DNA of 64,000 nucleotides from Chrysogorgia sp. JL179-B06 (Eukaryota; Cnidaria; Anthozoa; Scleralcyonacea; Chrysogorgiidae). Positions 18,151 to 30,480 of the stretch are shown one piece after another (within the stretch, counting starts at the first letter, position 1; each line of letters opens with the position of its first letter). The notes under the pieces are model-generated. The model was not told the origin of the DNA. It saw nothing but the letters and a program-made list of their open reading frames with translations, and did no database searches. The stretch lies in NCBI GenBank assembly GCA_035772405.1, contig JAYKKM010000451.1:248001-312000 (forward strand). Direction: 5' to 3'. The translations under genes were made by a program, and so were the position numbers.

Positions 18151-20948
18151 GTGAGTGGCAATTTTTTGACAACCCTAAATGCAATCCCAAATGACAAAGG
18201 TTTCAAAATGGCTTCTCTAAATATTGTTAGTTTGTTTAAAAAAATAGATGAAATTAGTTATTCAATGTCAAATAAATACATTGATCTAATTGCTTTTAAT
18301 GAGACAAGACTGGATGCAAGCATAACAGATGGCATGATCCACCTCGATGGCTATGATATTGTCAGAAAAGACAGATCGAGGCATGGGGGTGGTGTCTGTA
18401 TTTATCTGCGTAGCTCCATCAATTACCAGGTTAGACTAGACTTAGTGCCAGATGAAATAGAGGCAGTTTGTGTCGAAATTATTAAACCTCATAGCCGGCC
18501 ATTTCTTGTTGCAACAGTTTATAGACCACCAAATGCATCATCTGAATTCTTCGAGCATTTGGAAAAACTAATTAAAACAGTTGATGATGAAAATAAAGAA
18601 ATTTATATTCTTGGTGATCTGAATTGTGACATGCTAAAAACAGATTCAGATTTGCCAACAAAGAAAATTAGATCACTATATGAATTATACCAGTTATCTC
18701 AGTTAATTGATGAGGCTACTCGGGTCACTAAAACATCTGCCAGCCTGATTGATCATATAGTTACAAATACACCAGAGAAAATCTCAGATTCTGGTGTCAT
18801 TCATACAGGAATCAGTGATCATAGTCTGGTATTTGCCATCAGAAAAATTCATATTTCTAAGAAACAAGATGAAAACATAGTGGAAATTAGAAATATGAAA
18901 AACTTTGATGGCCAAAAATTTGTCCAAGATTTACTTAGTCAGCATTGGGAATATGTATACTTTTTTGCCGATAATCCAAATACTATGTGGGAGATTTGGA
19001 AGAAATTGTTTGAGGAAGTACTAAATAAGCATGCACCCATCCAAAAAAAGAAGATCAGATCAAAAAAAGTCCCTTGGATTACTAGTGAAATAAAAAAGCT
19101 AATATATAAGAGGGATAGATTTAAGAGAAAAGCTATTGAAAAAACCTTGAATCAGATTGGGTTGTGTATAAACAGACCAGAAATGAAGTAAATATAGAAA
19201 TAAGAAAAGCCAAAAAAGAATATTACTCCAAGAGAATTGCTGGTCAAAAACATAATCCAAAAAAGGCTTGGAAAACAATAAACAACTTATTAGGCAGACA
19301 AAACAAACTGACAAAAGTCAATGAGTTGAATATAAATGGCAATAATTTGACAAATTCTGAAGACATTGCAGAGGGCTTTAATGAATTCTTTTCAAATATT
19401 GGTCCTGACTTAGCTAGCAAAATTGACACTTCAAATAATAATTTTGAAGAATATATTAAGAAACCTAAATCAGAATTCACAGCATTTGAGTCAATTACTA
19501 CTAACAAAGTTTACCATCTCCTACGTGGCCTTTCTAGTACAAAAGCCACTGGCATTGACAAAATTCCAAGTAAAATTTTAAAACTAGCAGCACCTGCTAT
19601 CTCCAGTTCACTAACTTATATCTTTAATCAGGCTATTACATTATGCACTTTTCCTGATGAGTGGAAAATGGCAAGAGTATCACCTCTCTATAAAAATGGC
19701 GAAAAAAATTTGCCTGGTAACTACAGGCCCATTTCCGTTTTGTCAGCTGTTAGCAAGGTAATGGAAAGAATTTTATATGATCAACTATATGATTATTTGA
19801 CAAAATATCAGCTACTTAGCAATTGTCAATTTGGCTTTCGTAAATTTCACTCAACTGCTACAGCATTATTAGACGGTACTAATAGTTGGTACGTGAATAT
19901 TGACAAAAAATTATTCAACTTAGTAGTATTAATTGACTTAAAAAAGGCATTTGATACTGTCGACCACCAGATTTTACTAAAAAAACTCGAACTTTATGGT
20001 GTAACAGGAGATGCTTTATCTCTACTAAAATCATACTTGATAAATCGCACTCAGAAAAGCCAAGTAAATGGAACTATTTCATCGGAGCGATTAATCAAGT
20101 GTGGTGTGCCACAAGGCTCTATTTTAGGGCCATTATTCTTTTTGTTATATATTAATGACTTACCTCAATGTTTAAACAAAACACAACCTCGATTATTTGC
20201 TGATGATACAAACTTAACAGCATCTGGAGAATCTATCAAAGATGTTGAAGCTGCAATGAATTCTGATTTAGAAAACCTCAGGAAATGGTTAATTGCGAAT
20301 AAACTAAGTTTAAATGTAGCCAAAACTGAGTTTATGTTGATTGGATCTAAACCAATGATAAAAAGTATCTCAAATACTCAACCAAATGTTACCATAGACA
20401 ACAAACCAATTAAACAAGTTTACGAATGCAAAACTCTTGGAGTGACCATTGACCAGCATTTGTCTTGGAAGAATAATACTGAAACCATTTGCAAGAAAAT
20501 AACATCAGGCATATCAGCTCTTCGTCGAATAAAAGAATTTGTTGAGAAAGATACCCTTCTTTCAATATATAATTATATTGTGCGTCCATACTTTACCTAT
20601 TGCTGTGAAGTATGGGATGTGTTTGGTGAAACACAATCTAAACGCCTTCAAAAGCTCCAAAACAGAGCTGCACGAATCATAATGAATATGAGCAATGATG
20701 TAGATCACATGGTTGCTTTAGATGCTTTAGACTGTAAGCCACTTAAAACGGAAAGACTTAAGGCCAAGTCAAAGCTGATGTTTAAATTGTTGAATAAAAT
20801 GGGTCCTAAATCACTTACTGATTTATTTACTTTCAAAAGTGCAATGACAAATTATGAACTTCGAGATATTAAAAGTACTCTTTGCTTACCACAGCCGCGT
20901 ACTAATAGCATGAAAAAAAGTTTCATGTTTGACGGGGCACACACTTAG
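18151..20948 (+). pseudogene. LINE ORF2: APE endonuclease and reverse transcriptase, one frameshift
   Basis: The endonuclease part (18151-19191) has FNETRLD, RHGGGVCIYLR, GDLNCD and SDHSLVF blocks. The frame then shifts near 19160, and the RT part (19164-20948, 594 residues) continues with GPLFFLLYINDL, the catalytic LFADDT and a C-terminal region with RLQKLQNRAARII. A single frameshift is the only lesion seen, so the copy is young. The family nicks DNA and reverse-transcribes its RNA at the nick. RT motifs and the microsatellite 3' end place it in the CR1 group; it is a different family from the 12.1-15.7 kb element. Confidence 0.85.
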
Positions 20949-21334
20949 CTTGGAACTCTTTGCCAAACGAAATTAGGGAAAGCAACTCCCTAATTTCTTT
21001 TGAAACTAAAATCGCTACTCACATCTCTGAATGAAATTATATGAAAAGATTTGTAAATAGATATGTTTCACTATACCCTTTCTATAGTTAAAATTCTTGT
21101 TCTAGTTTACTTTCTTATTATATTTTTATATTATAAAATTTACTATATGTTACTATACTATATACATTATGTATAATATGTATACAGTATATATATTTAT
21201 ATTTTTACTATATGTTAACTATACTATATATTTACAATATGTTACTATACTATATTGTTGTAATGTTGTTATACACGCCCCTTGTGGAAATCAGCCTAGG
21301 TTGACAATGGTTAGCGTGTTTAAATAAAGTTTTT

Positions 21335-21359
21335 CTATCTATCTATCTATCTATCTATC
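21335..21359. repeat. ATCT microsatellite, LINE 3' terminus
   Basis: Six tandem ATCT units close the CR1-like LINE and adjoin the interrupted polymerase gene. It is the expected 3' structure for this LINE group. Confidence 0.9.
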
Positions 21360-23022
21360 CATCGTAAGCCTGAAAATTGTGGGCGATGAATGTTGAGTTC
21401 GCGTTTTGGTGTTGGAAGATCCACTGACAGAACTCGTCTTTGGTGTTTGGGCCAGAAAACACGAATTCGTCACCGCTTTCGTTGTGGATCACACAAAGAT
21501 TGGGGATGTGCTGACCATCGTCTTGTGTGCATTCAAAATCGAAAAACATCAGGTTTTGATCGTTGACTCTTCGATGTCGTTGTCCACATCGACTTCTTTG
21601 GCCGACGGGCTGAATGTAGCACTTGTGATTCTCGGGTTTGACATAGTTTTGGCAAACGGAGCACCGCACTAGGCCACAGTGATGATTGTTCAAACTGGCT
21701 CTGGTCACCACGCGTTCACACTTTTTGCAGTTTACCAGGGAAGAACAGAGAGGTTTCTGCTGACCGCTAGCAGCTTTATGTCGGGCAAAACATTTGTCGC
21801 TTTTGAAAAACCGATTATAATCGTTGTAGAATTTCCAAATGGTGATAGGGCAGTTCTGATTATGACAGACTTTGCACAAATCTCCACATGGATGATCTGT
21901 TACCTTGTCGTACCCTTTCTTACACCTATGGCAATACTGTTTACGTGCAAGGAAGGCTGGCATGCTCGTGATCACGTCGTAGTGGTTATCATGATGGTAG
22001 AGGTATAAACATTTGTCGGCTTCGGGGCCAGAATAAATTAAAGCATTTAAATGTTCCTTGGATACGACATTCAACTGGTAACCAGGGAGGACAGCCTGGA
22101 ACTTTTTGAATTCCTCAATCCCACAGGAATCCAGGGGAACACCAGCGCTCTCGTGAAGTTCGTGGGCCAAATGTGCTTGCAATTGACAACGTGGGTTGCG
22201 ACTGATAGAGTTGATTCGTGAATCTTTATCCAAGTTTGCCTTGGCAACAACGATCGCCCGAGCACAACAAAGTTTGTCTTTGCTTTTTATCTGATGAATA
22301 CATCGTTTTTTGTTCAAATAGCTCTGAAGATTAACTACGTCACGTCGTTTTCGACCAGCACCATGTGGCATTTCGGCGTGAACGACGTTGACGTTCACAG
22401 ATTCGTCCAACGTAAACTGTGTATTGGACTGAACGACACGTTCGACTGCGGCCAAGAATCGCTCGGGGGTCAGACGGTCTCGGGCAAGGAAGGGAAGGGA
22501 AATAGGTTTGTCGAGTTGGTTGGAGTTGAGGATAAGCCTGACTTGATCATGGGGGGCCATATCGGTAGTTAACCGATCAAACAAATGCTTAAAAGCACGG
22601 TTTAACGACGACAAAACATTCGAAACACCATGAATATTTAAAGGTCTAAACTGAACGGTATAATCGGTACCTGTGGTCTTGAACTTTCGGACATTGACTT
22701 GTTTCACCGATCTGATGGTAAAATACTCTTCGGCTTTCGTGCGTTTAGGGGAAGATTCGTTGTCGTCGCTGTGCTTTCGTTTACTGCCTTCGCCGATTTG
22801 GCTTTCCAGCGGTTCAGGAATCAAGAAATCGTCGTTGGTCCAATCTTCGTTGAACTGCCGCCATTCATCGTCGGTCCAATTGGTCATGAGGTCTTCGACA
22901 ACATTAGTTGGCGTTTCGGTCTCTCGTCGAACATCATTGGCTATGGTGTTGGTCCAAAACACGATCTTCTGAGCCAAAGCAGCCCATTTCTGCTCCTCGG
23001 TGAGCTCAAACGCTTGCTCCAA
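21359..23022 (-). pseudogene. Polinton DNA polymerase B, N-terminal part (Element B)
   Basis: Open for 555 codons but cut at its 3' side by the LINE. No ATG opens it at 23022 (the first codon there is TTG), so the true start is lost or upstream. Residues 70-95 are charged and carry SKRKHSDDNESSPKRTK, a likely nuclear-localisation segment. A Cys/His-rich region occupies about 395-485 with several CxxC pairs (CHRCKKGY, CKVCHNQNC). Exo I is FFDFEC (493-498) and Exo II AHNFQAYDG at the very end. The rest of the gene lies at 15944-17542. Together they are a typical Polinton polymerase. Confidence 0.82.
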
Positions 23023-24132
23023 AAACTCCAGAGATTATCGTAAATAGACGAATTGGTTTTGGTTCATAAGTTATTTTACGGTTTTCGATTTTGTCCATTC
23101 GTGTCCGAGATATCTGTCTTTAAACATTGCCAAAAAGCCCTATTTTGAATTCCCCGCTAGAAATTTCATCAAATGTTATACGCAAATAGGCGAATGTCGC
23201 AAATAGACGAAATGGTTTGGGTTCATGCATATCGCCATAGAACTGTCGAAGATCTAAATTGATCGTAAAGGCCATCGTATAAATCTCCGTTGATCGTGAC
23301 ACCAGTTATTTTGAAGGTATAAGATGCTTCTTCGTTACTGTTTAGTTCATTCCAGATTATATTATTTAGCCAAGATCGATTGTGCGCATGCGCTGCTCTT
23401 GGGCTGCCTAGTGTCCCACATTCACATTGCCGTAGAGAGGCGAAGTGTATAATTACAAAGGCCTTTCTTATATTATTAAAATAAATAAGACCTACCTTTT
23501 AATAATGACGTAATTGCCTTCGGAAATCAAGTTCGGAAGGAGTCGGGAATGATGAGGGCGGTGTGAGACTAGGGGAGACTGAAGCTTAGTGACGTAAGCA
23601 TAATAATAAGGCGTTATAAAATTAATACTAATTAGGGTTTGGGGTCCTACTGGTACACAAGCTAGGGTTAGGGATCCTGAAGGTTTAATTACGTAATCTG
23701 AATAAATAATGAGATTAGCGTTAGTAGGTCCAAAAGGAGCCTGAGAACGATGACGTATGCATCACTAATAAGTTGAATATTTAATGAGGCGGCATCCCAT
23801 TGTGGTCTCAAGTGGGGGGTATCACTACTCCCCCCCGAAAACCGAAAGCGTTTTTTTTTTGGGGGGCGGCTTGATGATGAGAATAATCATTAATGAGGAT
23901 ACCAACTTCACCCGAGGGTGATTTACAGAAGGGTCCTACCATAAGTCTAACATAGATAAATTCATTAACAGATAATAAACTAATAAAATAAAGAAACAAA
24001 ATTAGATAATGTATACATAAATAGTAATGTACTTAAATAATAAAGAACAAAGTAGATATGCATAAATAAAATACATAGATAATAATGTAATAAATGTCAC
24101 TAAATATTATGCATAAATAAAATACATAGATA
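23023..24132. other. No gene seen; GAAAACCGAAAGC inverted match to 24.57 kb
   Basis: The region beyond the polymerase should hold Element B's terminus, but no clear long TIR is visible. AAATAGACGAAWTGGTTTKGGTTCAT occurs twice (23043 and 23204). A CGAAAACCGAAAGC word at about 23836 has its inverse at about 24564, flanking the LINE fragment, perhaps as ends of a small element. Two TAGGGTTAGGG-like words occur at 23630-23670. Confidence 0.35.
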
Positions 24133-24560
24133 CTAAGTTAAATTAAGCTTCACCATTTGTTTTTTAAAACCTACTAATGTAGGTGCATCACGAATGGAGA
24201 TACATATCTTATTCCAAACAATTGCTGCAAAATTTAATGTTGTCCAATGACCCCACCTAGTGTGAGCACTTAAATTACGAACATTATTCTTATGCCTAGT
24301 GTTATATTGATGAAAATCCTTATTTAAACTGTATTCAAAATTATGTTCTATGAGATTATTATGACACTTATATAAGAAAATAGCACGATGTTCCGCCCTT
24401 CTTTGGTCTAATTTTTTCCATGAGAGTTGTGTAAGAGCCTCAGTTGCAGAGGCAATATGGGGCAAATCCAGTATAATTCGAGCCGCGTTGTTATGTAATA
24501 CCTGGAGATCTGCCATTAAAGTTAAATTTCCCTTATCCCCCCAGATTATGTCTCCATAAT
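24133..24560 (-). mobile_element. LINE reverse-transcriptase 3' fragment
   Basis: The open frame 24133-24516 matches in pattern the extreme C-terminus of CR1/L2-type ORF2: LQVLHNNAARIIL, a RRAEHRAIFLYKC segment, then TRHKNNVRNL and WNKI, ending FKKQMVKLNLT. Endonuclease and catalytic RT domains are absent, so it is a 5'-truncated copy, unrelated in detail to the two longer LINEs. Confidence 0.65.
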
Positions 24561-24821
24561 CGAAGGCTTTCGGTTTTCGGAGCGGGCGTGTGGCGTAGAA
24601 TACTAGAAGTTGCAGAACCTCTGGACTATTAGCATCACATTATACAGACTTTATTAGCTGATTTCAAGCCGTGATTGTAGACTGCAGTGTTGACAGGCAA
24701 GAACAGACACAAATACAGGTAAATAAAATAAATTAATTTCTCAAATAAGGCTAATAATAGTACACTGCGAGTCTGTGTAATGTGTTGAGCAACTAATTTG
24801 CCTTTTCTGCATATTTGTTTT

Positions 24822-24870
24822 GGTTAGGGTTAGTAATTTGGCTAGGTTTAGGGTTAGGTTTAGGGTTTTG
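24822..24870 (+). repeat. Degenerate telomere-like TTAGGG/TTTAGGG words
   Basis: GGTTAGGGTTAG, then GGTTTAGGGTTAGGTTTAGGG. It is an interstitial, degenerate run. TTAGGG is the metazoan telomere repeat, but the array is too short to be a telomere. Confidence 0.6.
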
Positions 24871-24875
24871 ATGAT

Positions 24876-27394
24876 ATTAGGTTAGCATTTCGTCGTACGG
24901 CATGCAAATTTTGAATTTATTGTTTTCAAAATATTAAAATTAACATGGCATGACAAGTTGCTACGACCAGCTTCGCCACTGTGTTTTACTAGCTTCTCGA
25001 GTGCCATTATAACTCGACAACTCGATAATCACACAAGGCAAAGTTTTTTATTCCTTTTATAAAATAACACCATTAAATTAACACTAAAGCCCATGAAAAA
25101 TGCAGATTTAACTGTTATAAGCGGCGCTGCTATGTGCGTTGCCAGGAAACATGTTAGCGATTTTAGCGATGAAAATGTATTCAACTTTGCAGTTAAAACA
25201 TTCTGTTGTGTTAGTGCCTTGATTAGCATTGTATCTAGGTATTCTTTGACTTCCTTTTGTGATTTTAACTACGTCAAAAACGACAAAATCTACGCGAGGA
25301 ACACGTCAGCTTATGCTTTATTGACTTTAATATAAATATGACACTGTTTTTTATCTCAATCAGACAGCGTGTTGTCGCTCATTTACTTCCGATTATTTTA
25401 TAATACTAGATATATTGCATGGATGTGTCAGCTCAACCAACAAGCAGGTGAAGTGCACCCTTGATCAATGTGGTGATAATGTGATATAATTTACTGTAAT
25501 GCATTGCATCAATGTTGTGCTTTTAATTTTTGTATGGGCATAAAGGCATTTGTACATTTGAGTAGTGTAAACATGCATTGTACAGGCTTATAGACCTACA
25601 CATGTTATGCCTGGCCTGGCCTCCACTTAGTGTTTCTGGGGAAACACTTTTGTCCTTGGAATAGAACTGCATATGCAATGCCAGTTTCATATATATTTAA
25701 GCTACTCTTGTTGAAGTGCTTTCTGAAGGACATATAAAGTACAACCAACATAGATTTTATTACATTTCTTACAAACAAACAATCAAATGTAAAATTAATA
25801 TATGTGTGATCACTCGAACTAAAAGTATTACCTTCATCAACAAATCTGGCAACACACTAATTGGGCATGCACCACAAGAGCATTTATATGTGCATTTTTT
25901 TAAATTGGGGCAATAAAATATGATCAGTCTGGACATATAAATTAAACAGCTTTATTCCCATGGAACTGAACCTGAGAGACTTTTTTTGAATATCATAATC
26001 TTGTAATCTCTTATAAATAGGGCTTCACTTTTGTAACTAATGTGTCATTTTGATAAAGGAGCAGGGTCCCGATACATTAAAATCTAAGCAAATGTGTTCA
26101 GAGTTTTTTTTGAAGGTGCTGTATATAGTTTATAAACCTGAACAGAAGAAGATATATGCCGTAGAATCTGTTTATATGCCCTGGGGTTATACAACTTACT
26201 TCCAAAGGGGTTTTGAGTGGGAGAGATTATAAACGGTATAGAAAAATGTTTCAAAATGCATAACAGGCAAACTGTTGGCACTTTTTTACTCAAGTTTTTG
26301 CTTAATAATAATAGTAACAAATAATGTTGTAACTTAATAATAGTAACAGATATTAACTAGAATTTATAATAATGTGAAAAATGATGCCCTGTATTATATA
26401 TGGCAAAACCTGCTACACACGTTATGTAGCAGCCTCAAAATGATTAATTGTCAGTAGTGAGATACTTTTTGCACGTTATGAGTTTTGAGTGCTTTGGTTT
26501 AATAATCCCAAAGATATACTGACACATGCATTTTCAGTAAGTTATTATACAGTGTGACATCACAGTGAGGATCCGGCCTTTACATGTCAAACAAATCTTA
26601 ATCATTGCAGCTTGATATAATTGCACCCCAAAAAGTAAACACTTTGAGTTATTTAGTTATTTAGTTTGATGTCTAATTATGAAACAATGAAATTCAGAAC
26701 AACACAAGCTTGATAGTTTAAAGGCTCTCAGAGATACATGTAGTGTCAACTATAAGTCCATTCGAGTGGCAAATCAATGGGTTATCTATTTTTTAGTAAA
26801 ATAACTAAGGACTACGCTATTACGGCGGGCGAGGGGTTGTTTCGTACACGTATTTCTAGAACTTTCTTAAATATATGTGTAGATTTTGTTGAAACCAAAT
26901 TCAGCCATGTTTACGAACGAAAAAGATGTCTTTTTCGGCGTGGAATATGTTGGGTCAAATTTCGAAAATCGAACTTTTTAGCACCATAAAATGGCGCCGC
27001 TGGCTTCAATCCTTGCACTGGCGTGCGCAGTCCAGTTAAATGTATAGGTCAGTGGCTAGGGGTTACAACATGAGATTAGACGAGTTCCCGTTCATCCCTC
27101 GTTTTTACTATATATAATGAAGGCAAGAATATTTCCAAATAGCATAATACATGTAAGTATATATATCTTCGTGTTTCAGGGAGTGAATATAGTATTATAG
27201 CATGAAACTCGATCAGTGATGTCGGCTTCAGAACTAAGCTAGCTAGTGCTTCAAAAAATACCATTTAAAAATAAAGACTATATATCATCGATATATCTGA
27301 TGATAATTCATAGTTTCTAGGAGCATTATTTATTATAAATAATGACATTATTATTATTATATCATTATCATTATTATAACGACATTGTCTGGTC
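24876..27394. other. No gene supported
   Basis: AT-rich sequence with only short, unlinked open frames. A 35-bp word around 26825-26862 (GGCGAGGGGTTGTTTCGTACACGTATTTCTAG) recurs inverted, with changes, at about 57545-57580, so a low-copy dispersed repeat is probably present. Confidence 0.4.
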
Positions 27395-27760
27395 AAAAGT
27401 ATCAAACATTTCAAGAAGAAATGTAATATATCTTGCCGTTCGAAAATTGCATCTTCATTCCTTTTTCCCCTGCTAAAGTTCACAGGAAGTGACGTCAACC
27501 GAGGGACACGCAATATTTTGCGGTGTTATTCAACAGTGAATGCTTAGGAATTGAGTGAATTTTGTCTAAACAGGCTGTTTAAATTTCAAAGCCAAACTTT
27601 CGCTGTATTTCATTGCTGAATCACTCCGCAAAATATCGCGTGTCCCTGTGTTGACGTCACTTCCTGTGAAGTTTAGCTGGGGAAAAGGGCATGAAGATGA
27701 AATTTTCGAACAACAAGATATATTACAATTTTTCTCAGGAGAATCCAAAGATTACAAATA
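27395..27760. repeat. TIR element (MITE) with ~115-bp arms
   Basis: The left arm (about 27412-27524) includes TTCACAGGAAGTGACGTCAA and GGGACACGC-ATATTTTGCGG; the right arm (about 27632-27745) is its inverted copy at roughly 85% identity by eye. The centre is about 105 bp and non-coding. Each arm carries an ACGTCA word. Confidence 0.75.
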
Positions 27761-28226
27761 TGTAAAATCCCCAAACCCCGGATAGGCACTTTAAAATAAC
27801 TGATAAATCCAAAACAACTTCCTCCCCGCCTAATGAGTCTTCTAACCTTAATCTCTTGTTTAGTGGTATGGGTTTGCTATATCCCTGCAAGATGAAGTAC
27901 TTACGCAAATAATTTTCGCAACCATGTTTCTTTTCATGTGAACAAAATTATGGCAGCTAGATTTCCTTGAAAGTATTTTGGAGGCAAGAACAAGTACCAT
28001 TGTTCATCTTTTTATTATTGAATGATAAATCAATTATTGAATTTGTCTATTGTAAAATATCACGATTTGTCAGTGTCTCCCGACCAGTTATTTGCATCTA
28101 ACTTCGGCATGCAAATAACTAGTAGCTCGCCACTGACAAATCATATTTTGCTCAGACCCATCCAATAATTAATAATTATTATAATATTATTTTACTAGGA
28201 ATTGGCAACTCACACCATCCATGAGC

Positions 28227-28556
28227 TTTAAGGGGGAGCTTAATCTTTGTCTGGGAAAATAGTCAGATAGATTTCGAATGTAAATAACACCAAGCCAATA
28301 CAATAAGAGTATAATATATAAGTTGGTTTTTTTTTGAGGTCCGTAACTAAAAGAGAGCCTTTTGATTGGCTGAGTACGAGGAATACGGACCTCTCGCAAC
28401 TTTTCGCGCCATGTATGGTAGTTCCTGAAAGCCTAAAACATATCCTTTCAGAAAGTATATAGTTTTATATACTCTTATTGTATTGGCTTGGTAGTGTTAT
28501 ATGCATTCGAAATCTATCTCACTCTTCTCCCAGACAAAGGTTAAGCTCCCCCTTAA
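28227..28556. repeat. TIR element (MITE) with ~95-bp arms
   Basis: The arms 28227-28322 and 28462-28556 are inverted copies: AAGGGGGAGCTTAA-CTTTGTCTGGGA and AGATAGATTTCGAATG words, ending in CAAGCCAATACAATAAGAGTATA. The interior, about 140 bp, has a T-run and no coding capacity. Confidence 0.8.
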
Positions 28557-28573
28557 GCACATTAAATGTATTA

Positions 28574-30095
28574 TTAACCCTTATCATCAGTCAATTTATT
28601 TGCTTCATCCTCGTCACAGTCTTTGTATTCAGCCACAAGCCGTTCCTGTTTAGGTGGCAGTTTCTTTGACTCTGCAACTTTTATTATCCGTGATACCAAA
28701 TCAATCAAATTTGTTTTTATCGACTCAGCCACACTTTCATCTGACAATAGCCGCATGTACTCTTCTGGTAACTAGAAATATGACAAAATAGTCAAAGATC
28801 AGATTACATGTATGTCCATCACTTTCTAAACAGTGGTTTCACTAAATATTTGTTATCTGAGCACAGGCAGTGCTCGATCCAGCCTGATCTGACGGTGGCA
28901 CGTCCGAGGCAGGGTGGAGCGCAGTTGAGGCAATCTTATTTATCTTTGCAATCTTATTTTGTCAATATTTTATTTTTGTTTGACAATTGCCTTGCCAAAT
29001 CCAAAAAATGGATTTGACAAGGCAATTGGCACCCCGCTGGCCAAGCTCTGGGGGTGCACACGGCAACCCCCTGTAAATTCATCACCGTATGTATCAAACA
29101 TTCCTTGACATCAGATTATTTATAAAATAAGTCTCTGCCCTGATCTGTACAGCCTGGTTCTCTAGAATTTGAAAGATGACTTGCATACAATAATAAACAA
29201 CTTGCCTGTCCTTCCTCTAATAGAAAAGGGTATTTGCCACCAATATATTTTAAAGTGTGCTTGCCACTGTTAATCATGTTACGCCGGAAGGAAAATGTGA
29301 GCTGCATTTTCTTGTCGACAAGTGACATATTGGGCTGTTTTTTCCTTATCTCTTTTTGCATCCAAGAAATGTGGGCCTTACACGACTGGTTATCTTCTCC
29401 ATCAATGGCTGGTGGCTCCCAATTTATCACTCCTCTTTGATGTGGAATCTTAGCAGCCTTCCCAGATTCACCAAGATGCTTTCTTTTCCTTGCCACCACA
29501 ACAGGATCTGTTGTTTCATTTCGAAGTTCGTTCTTTACCTTATCACCAATCTGGCGATACCAAGTTTCCTAGGAAAACAAATGCTGAGTATTAGAAATAG
29601 TTGTTGGTAAAGGTTAACACAATAAACCTGTAAAACCTCCACAAAGTCAGGCCTTAAAATATGTTTTGCTAGCCACCAGAAAATATTCAATGACTTTTTG
29701 TGTCCAATCATGGTTTTAGTTCAGTTCGGTTCGGTTCAGAAAGGTTTAAAAGTTCAAAGAGCAAAAGTTCAGTGACAAAAGTTCAAACCAATGAGCTATT
29801 TATAACTGGACTGTCAGTGCCCATTACTTTTGTATTGCATAAAATGTCCTCAGTTGGCTGGCACCATCAGGGTTTTCAATAGAATTTCCAGCAGGTAGTG
29901 CTTGACATTATTACAGGTGGCACAATATTCAAACATATTTTCAAAGCCAAAATTCCAAAACAAGCTTGAACGGAGAGTAAATGCACAGCAATGCAACAGA
30001 TAGAACTTACATAGCCTCCTCCAATATCTGCCAAGAAAGGGAATCTTGTAATGATTGATCTACAAACATCACGGCGTTGGTCTGGAGTAGGGGAA
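28574..30095 (-). CDS. SAMD3-like gene fragment, three exons
   Basis: Three exons join in one frame: 30095-30011, 29568-29206 and 28771-28574. Introns: GT-AG between the first two, and GC-AG (CAG|GCAAGT at 29206) between the last two. The first exon encodes ITRFPFLADIGGGY, the second a domain with GVINWEPPAIDGEDNQS, KKMQLTFSFRRNMI and GGKYPFLLEEGQ, the third a charged helical tail to a stop at 28574. The first two match in pattern the region downstream of the SAM domain in SAMD3-like proteins common in fish and cnidarians; activity unknown. No SAM domain or start was found upstream, so the gene is either partial or its 5' exons are beyond recognition. The last exon lacks the expected family C-terminus. 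Confidence 0.6.
28982..29028. repeat. Short perfect-stem hairpin
   Basis: CAATTGCCTTG-CAAATCCA on the left pairs with TGGATTTGACAAGGCAATTG on the right around a short A-run. It lies inside the GC-AG intron of the SAMD3-like gene. It may be a small MITE remnant or an RNA stem. Confidence 0.6.
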
Positions 30096-30309
30096 CTGAA
30101 AATAAATAAAATTAGCAATTTGACATTAATTTATCTAAACATAAGTAATGTACATAGAAGAGGTTTCTAAATCCCATACTGGGAATGAAGATGCAACCTG
30201 CTAGTTACTGGTTAGGCTTGACTGCTCTGGAAATAATTAGCCACTGAGGCTCATACTGTAGCTCATAGCTAAAGTTTCAAATTCATATTGTATTTAAGAA
30301 ATACATTTA

Positions 30310-30480
30310 GAATGGTTTTCTGTGTTTGGATACTGTGATCCAAACACACAGATGTTGAGAGACTGGAGAAAAGCATAAAAAAACACTAGCCGATAGGCGA
30401 GTGTTTTTTAGCTTTTCAAAAGTCGAGCAACATTGCAAGTATTTCGATCACTGAGCATCCAAACACTGAAAACCATTAGG
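30310..30480. repeat. Hairpin MITE with ATGGTTTTC ends
   Basis: The ends AATGGTTTTC-GTGTTTGGAT (30311) and ATCCAAACACTGAAAACCATT (30460-30480) are inverted; internally AACACTAGCCGATAGGCGAGTGTT forms a second, short palindrome. Non-coding. Confidence 0.7.

Larger units (their letters stand above)
17543..21358 (+). mobile_element. CR1-like LINE splitting the Element B polymerase gene
   Basis: A 3.8-kb plus-strand non-LTR element in antisense orientation to the polymerase. The junction is exact: the polymerase frame breaks after codons for Tyr-Asp on the 21.36-kb side and resumes with Gly-Tyr-Phe on the 17.54-kb side. The 3' end is an ATCT microsatellite (21335-21358), not poly(A). Any target duplication is 4 bp or less (ATCC). 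The 5' end is truncated inside the first ORF. Order: SGNH-type ORF1 fragment, endonuclease, RT, 3' tail. Confidence 0.85.

Noticed and set aside
23808..24580. Polinton terminal inverted repeat at the right end of Element B
   Set aside because: The inverted match is only ~14 bp and encloses a LINE fragment; no partner is found near 7.4 kb.
24822..24870. Chromosome end or telomere
   Set aside because: Only a few degenerate repeats, with ordinary sequence on both sides.
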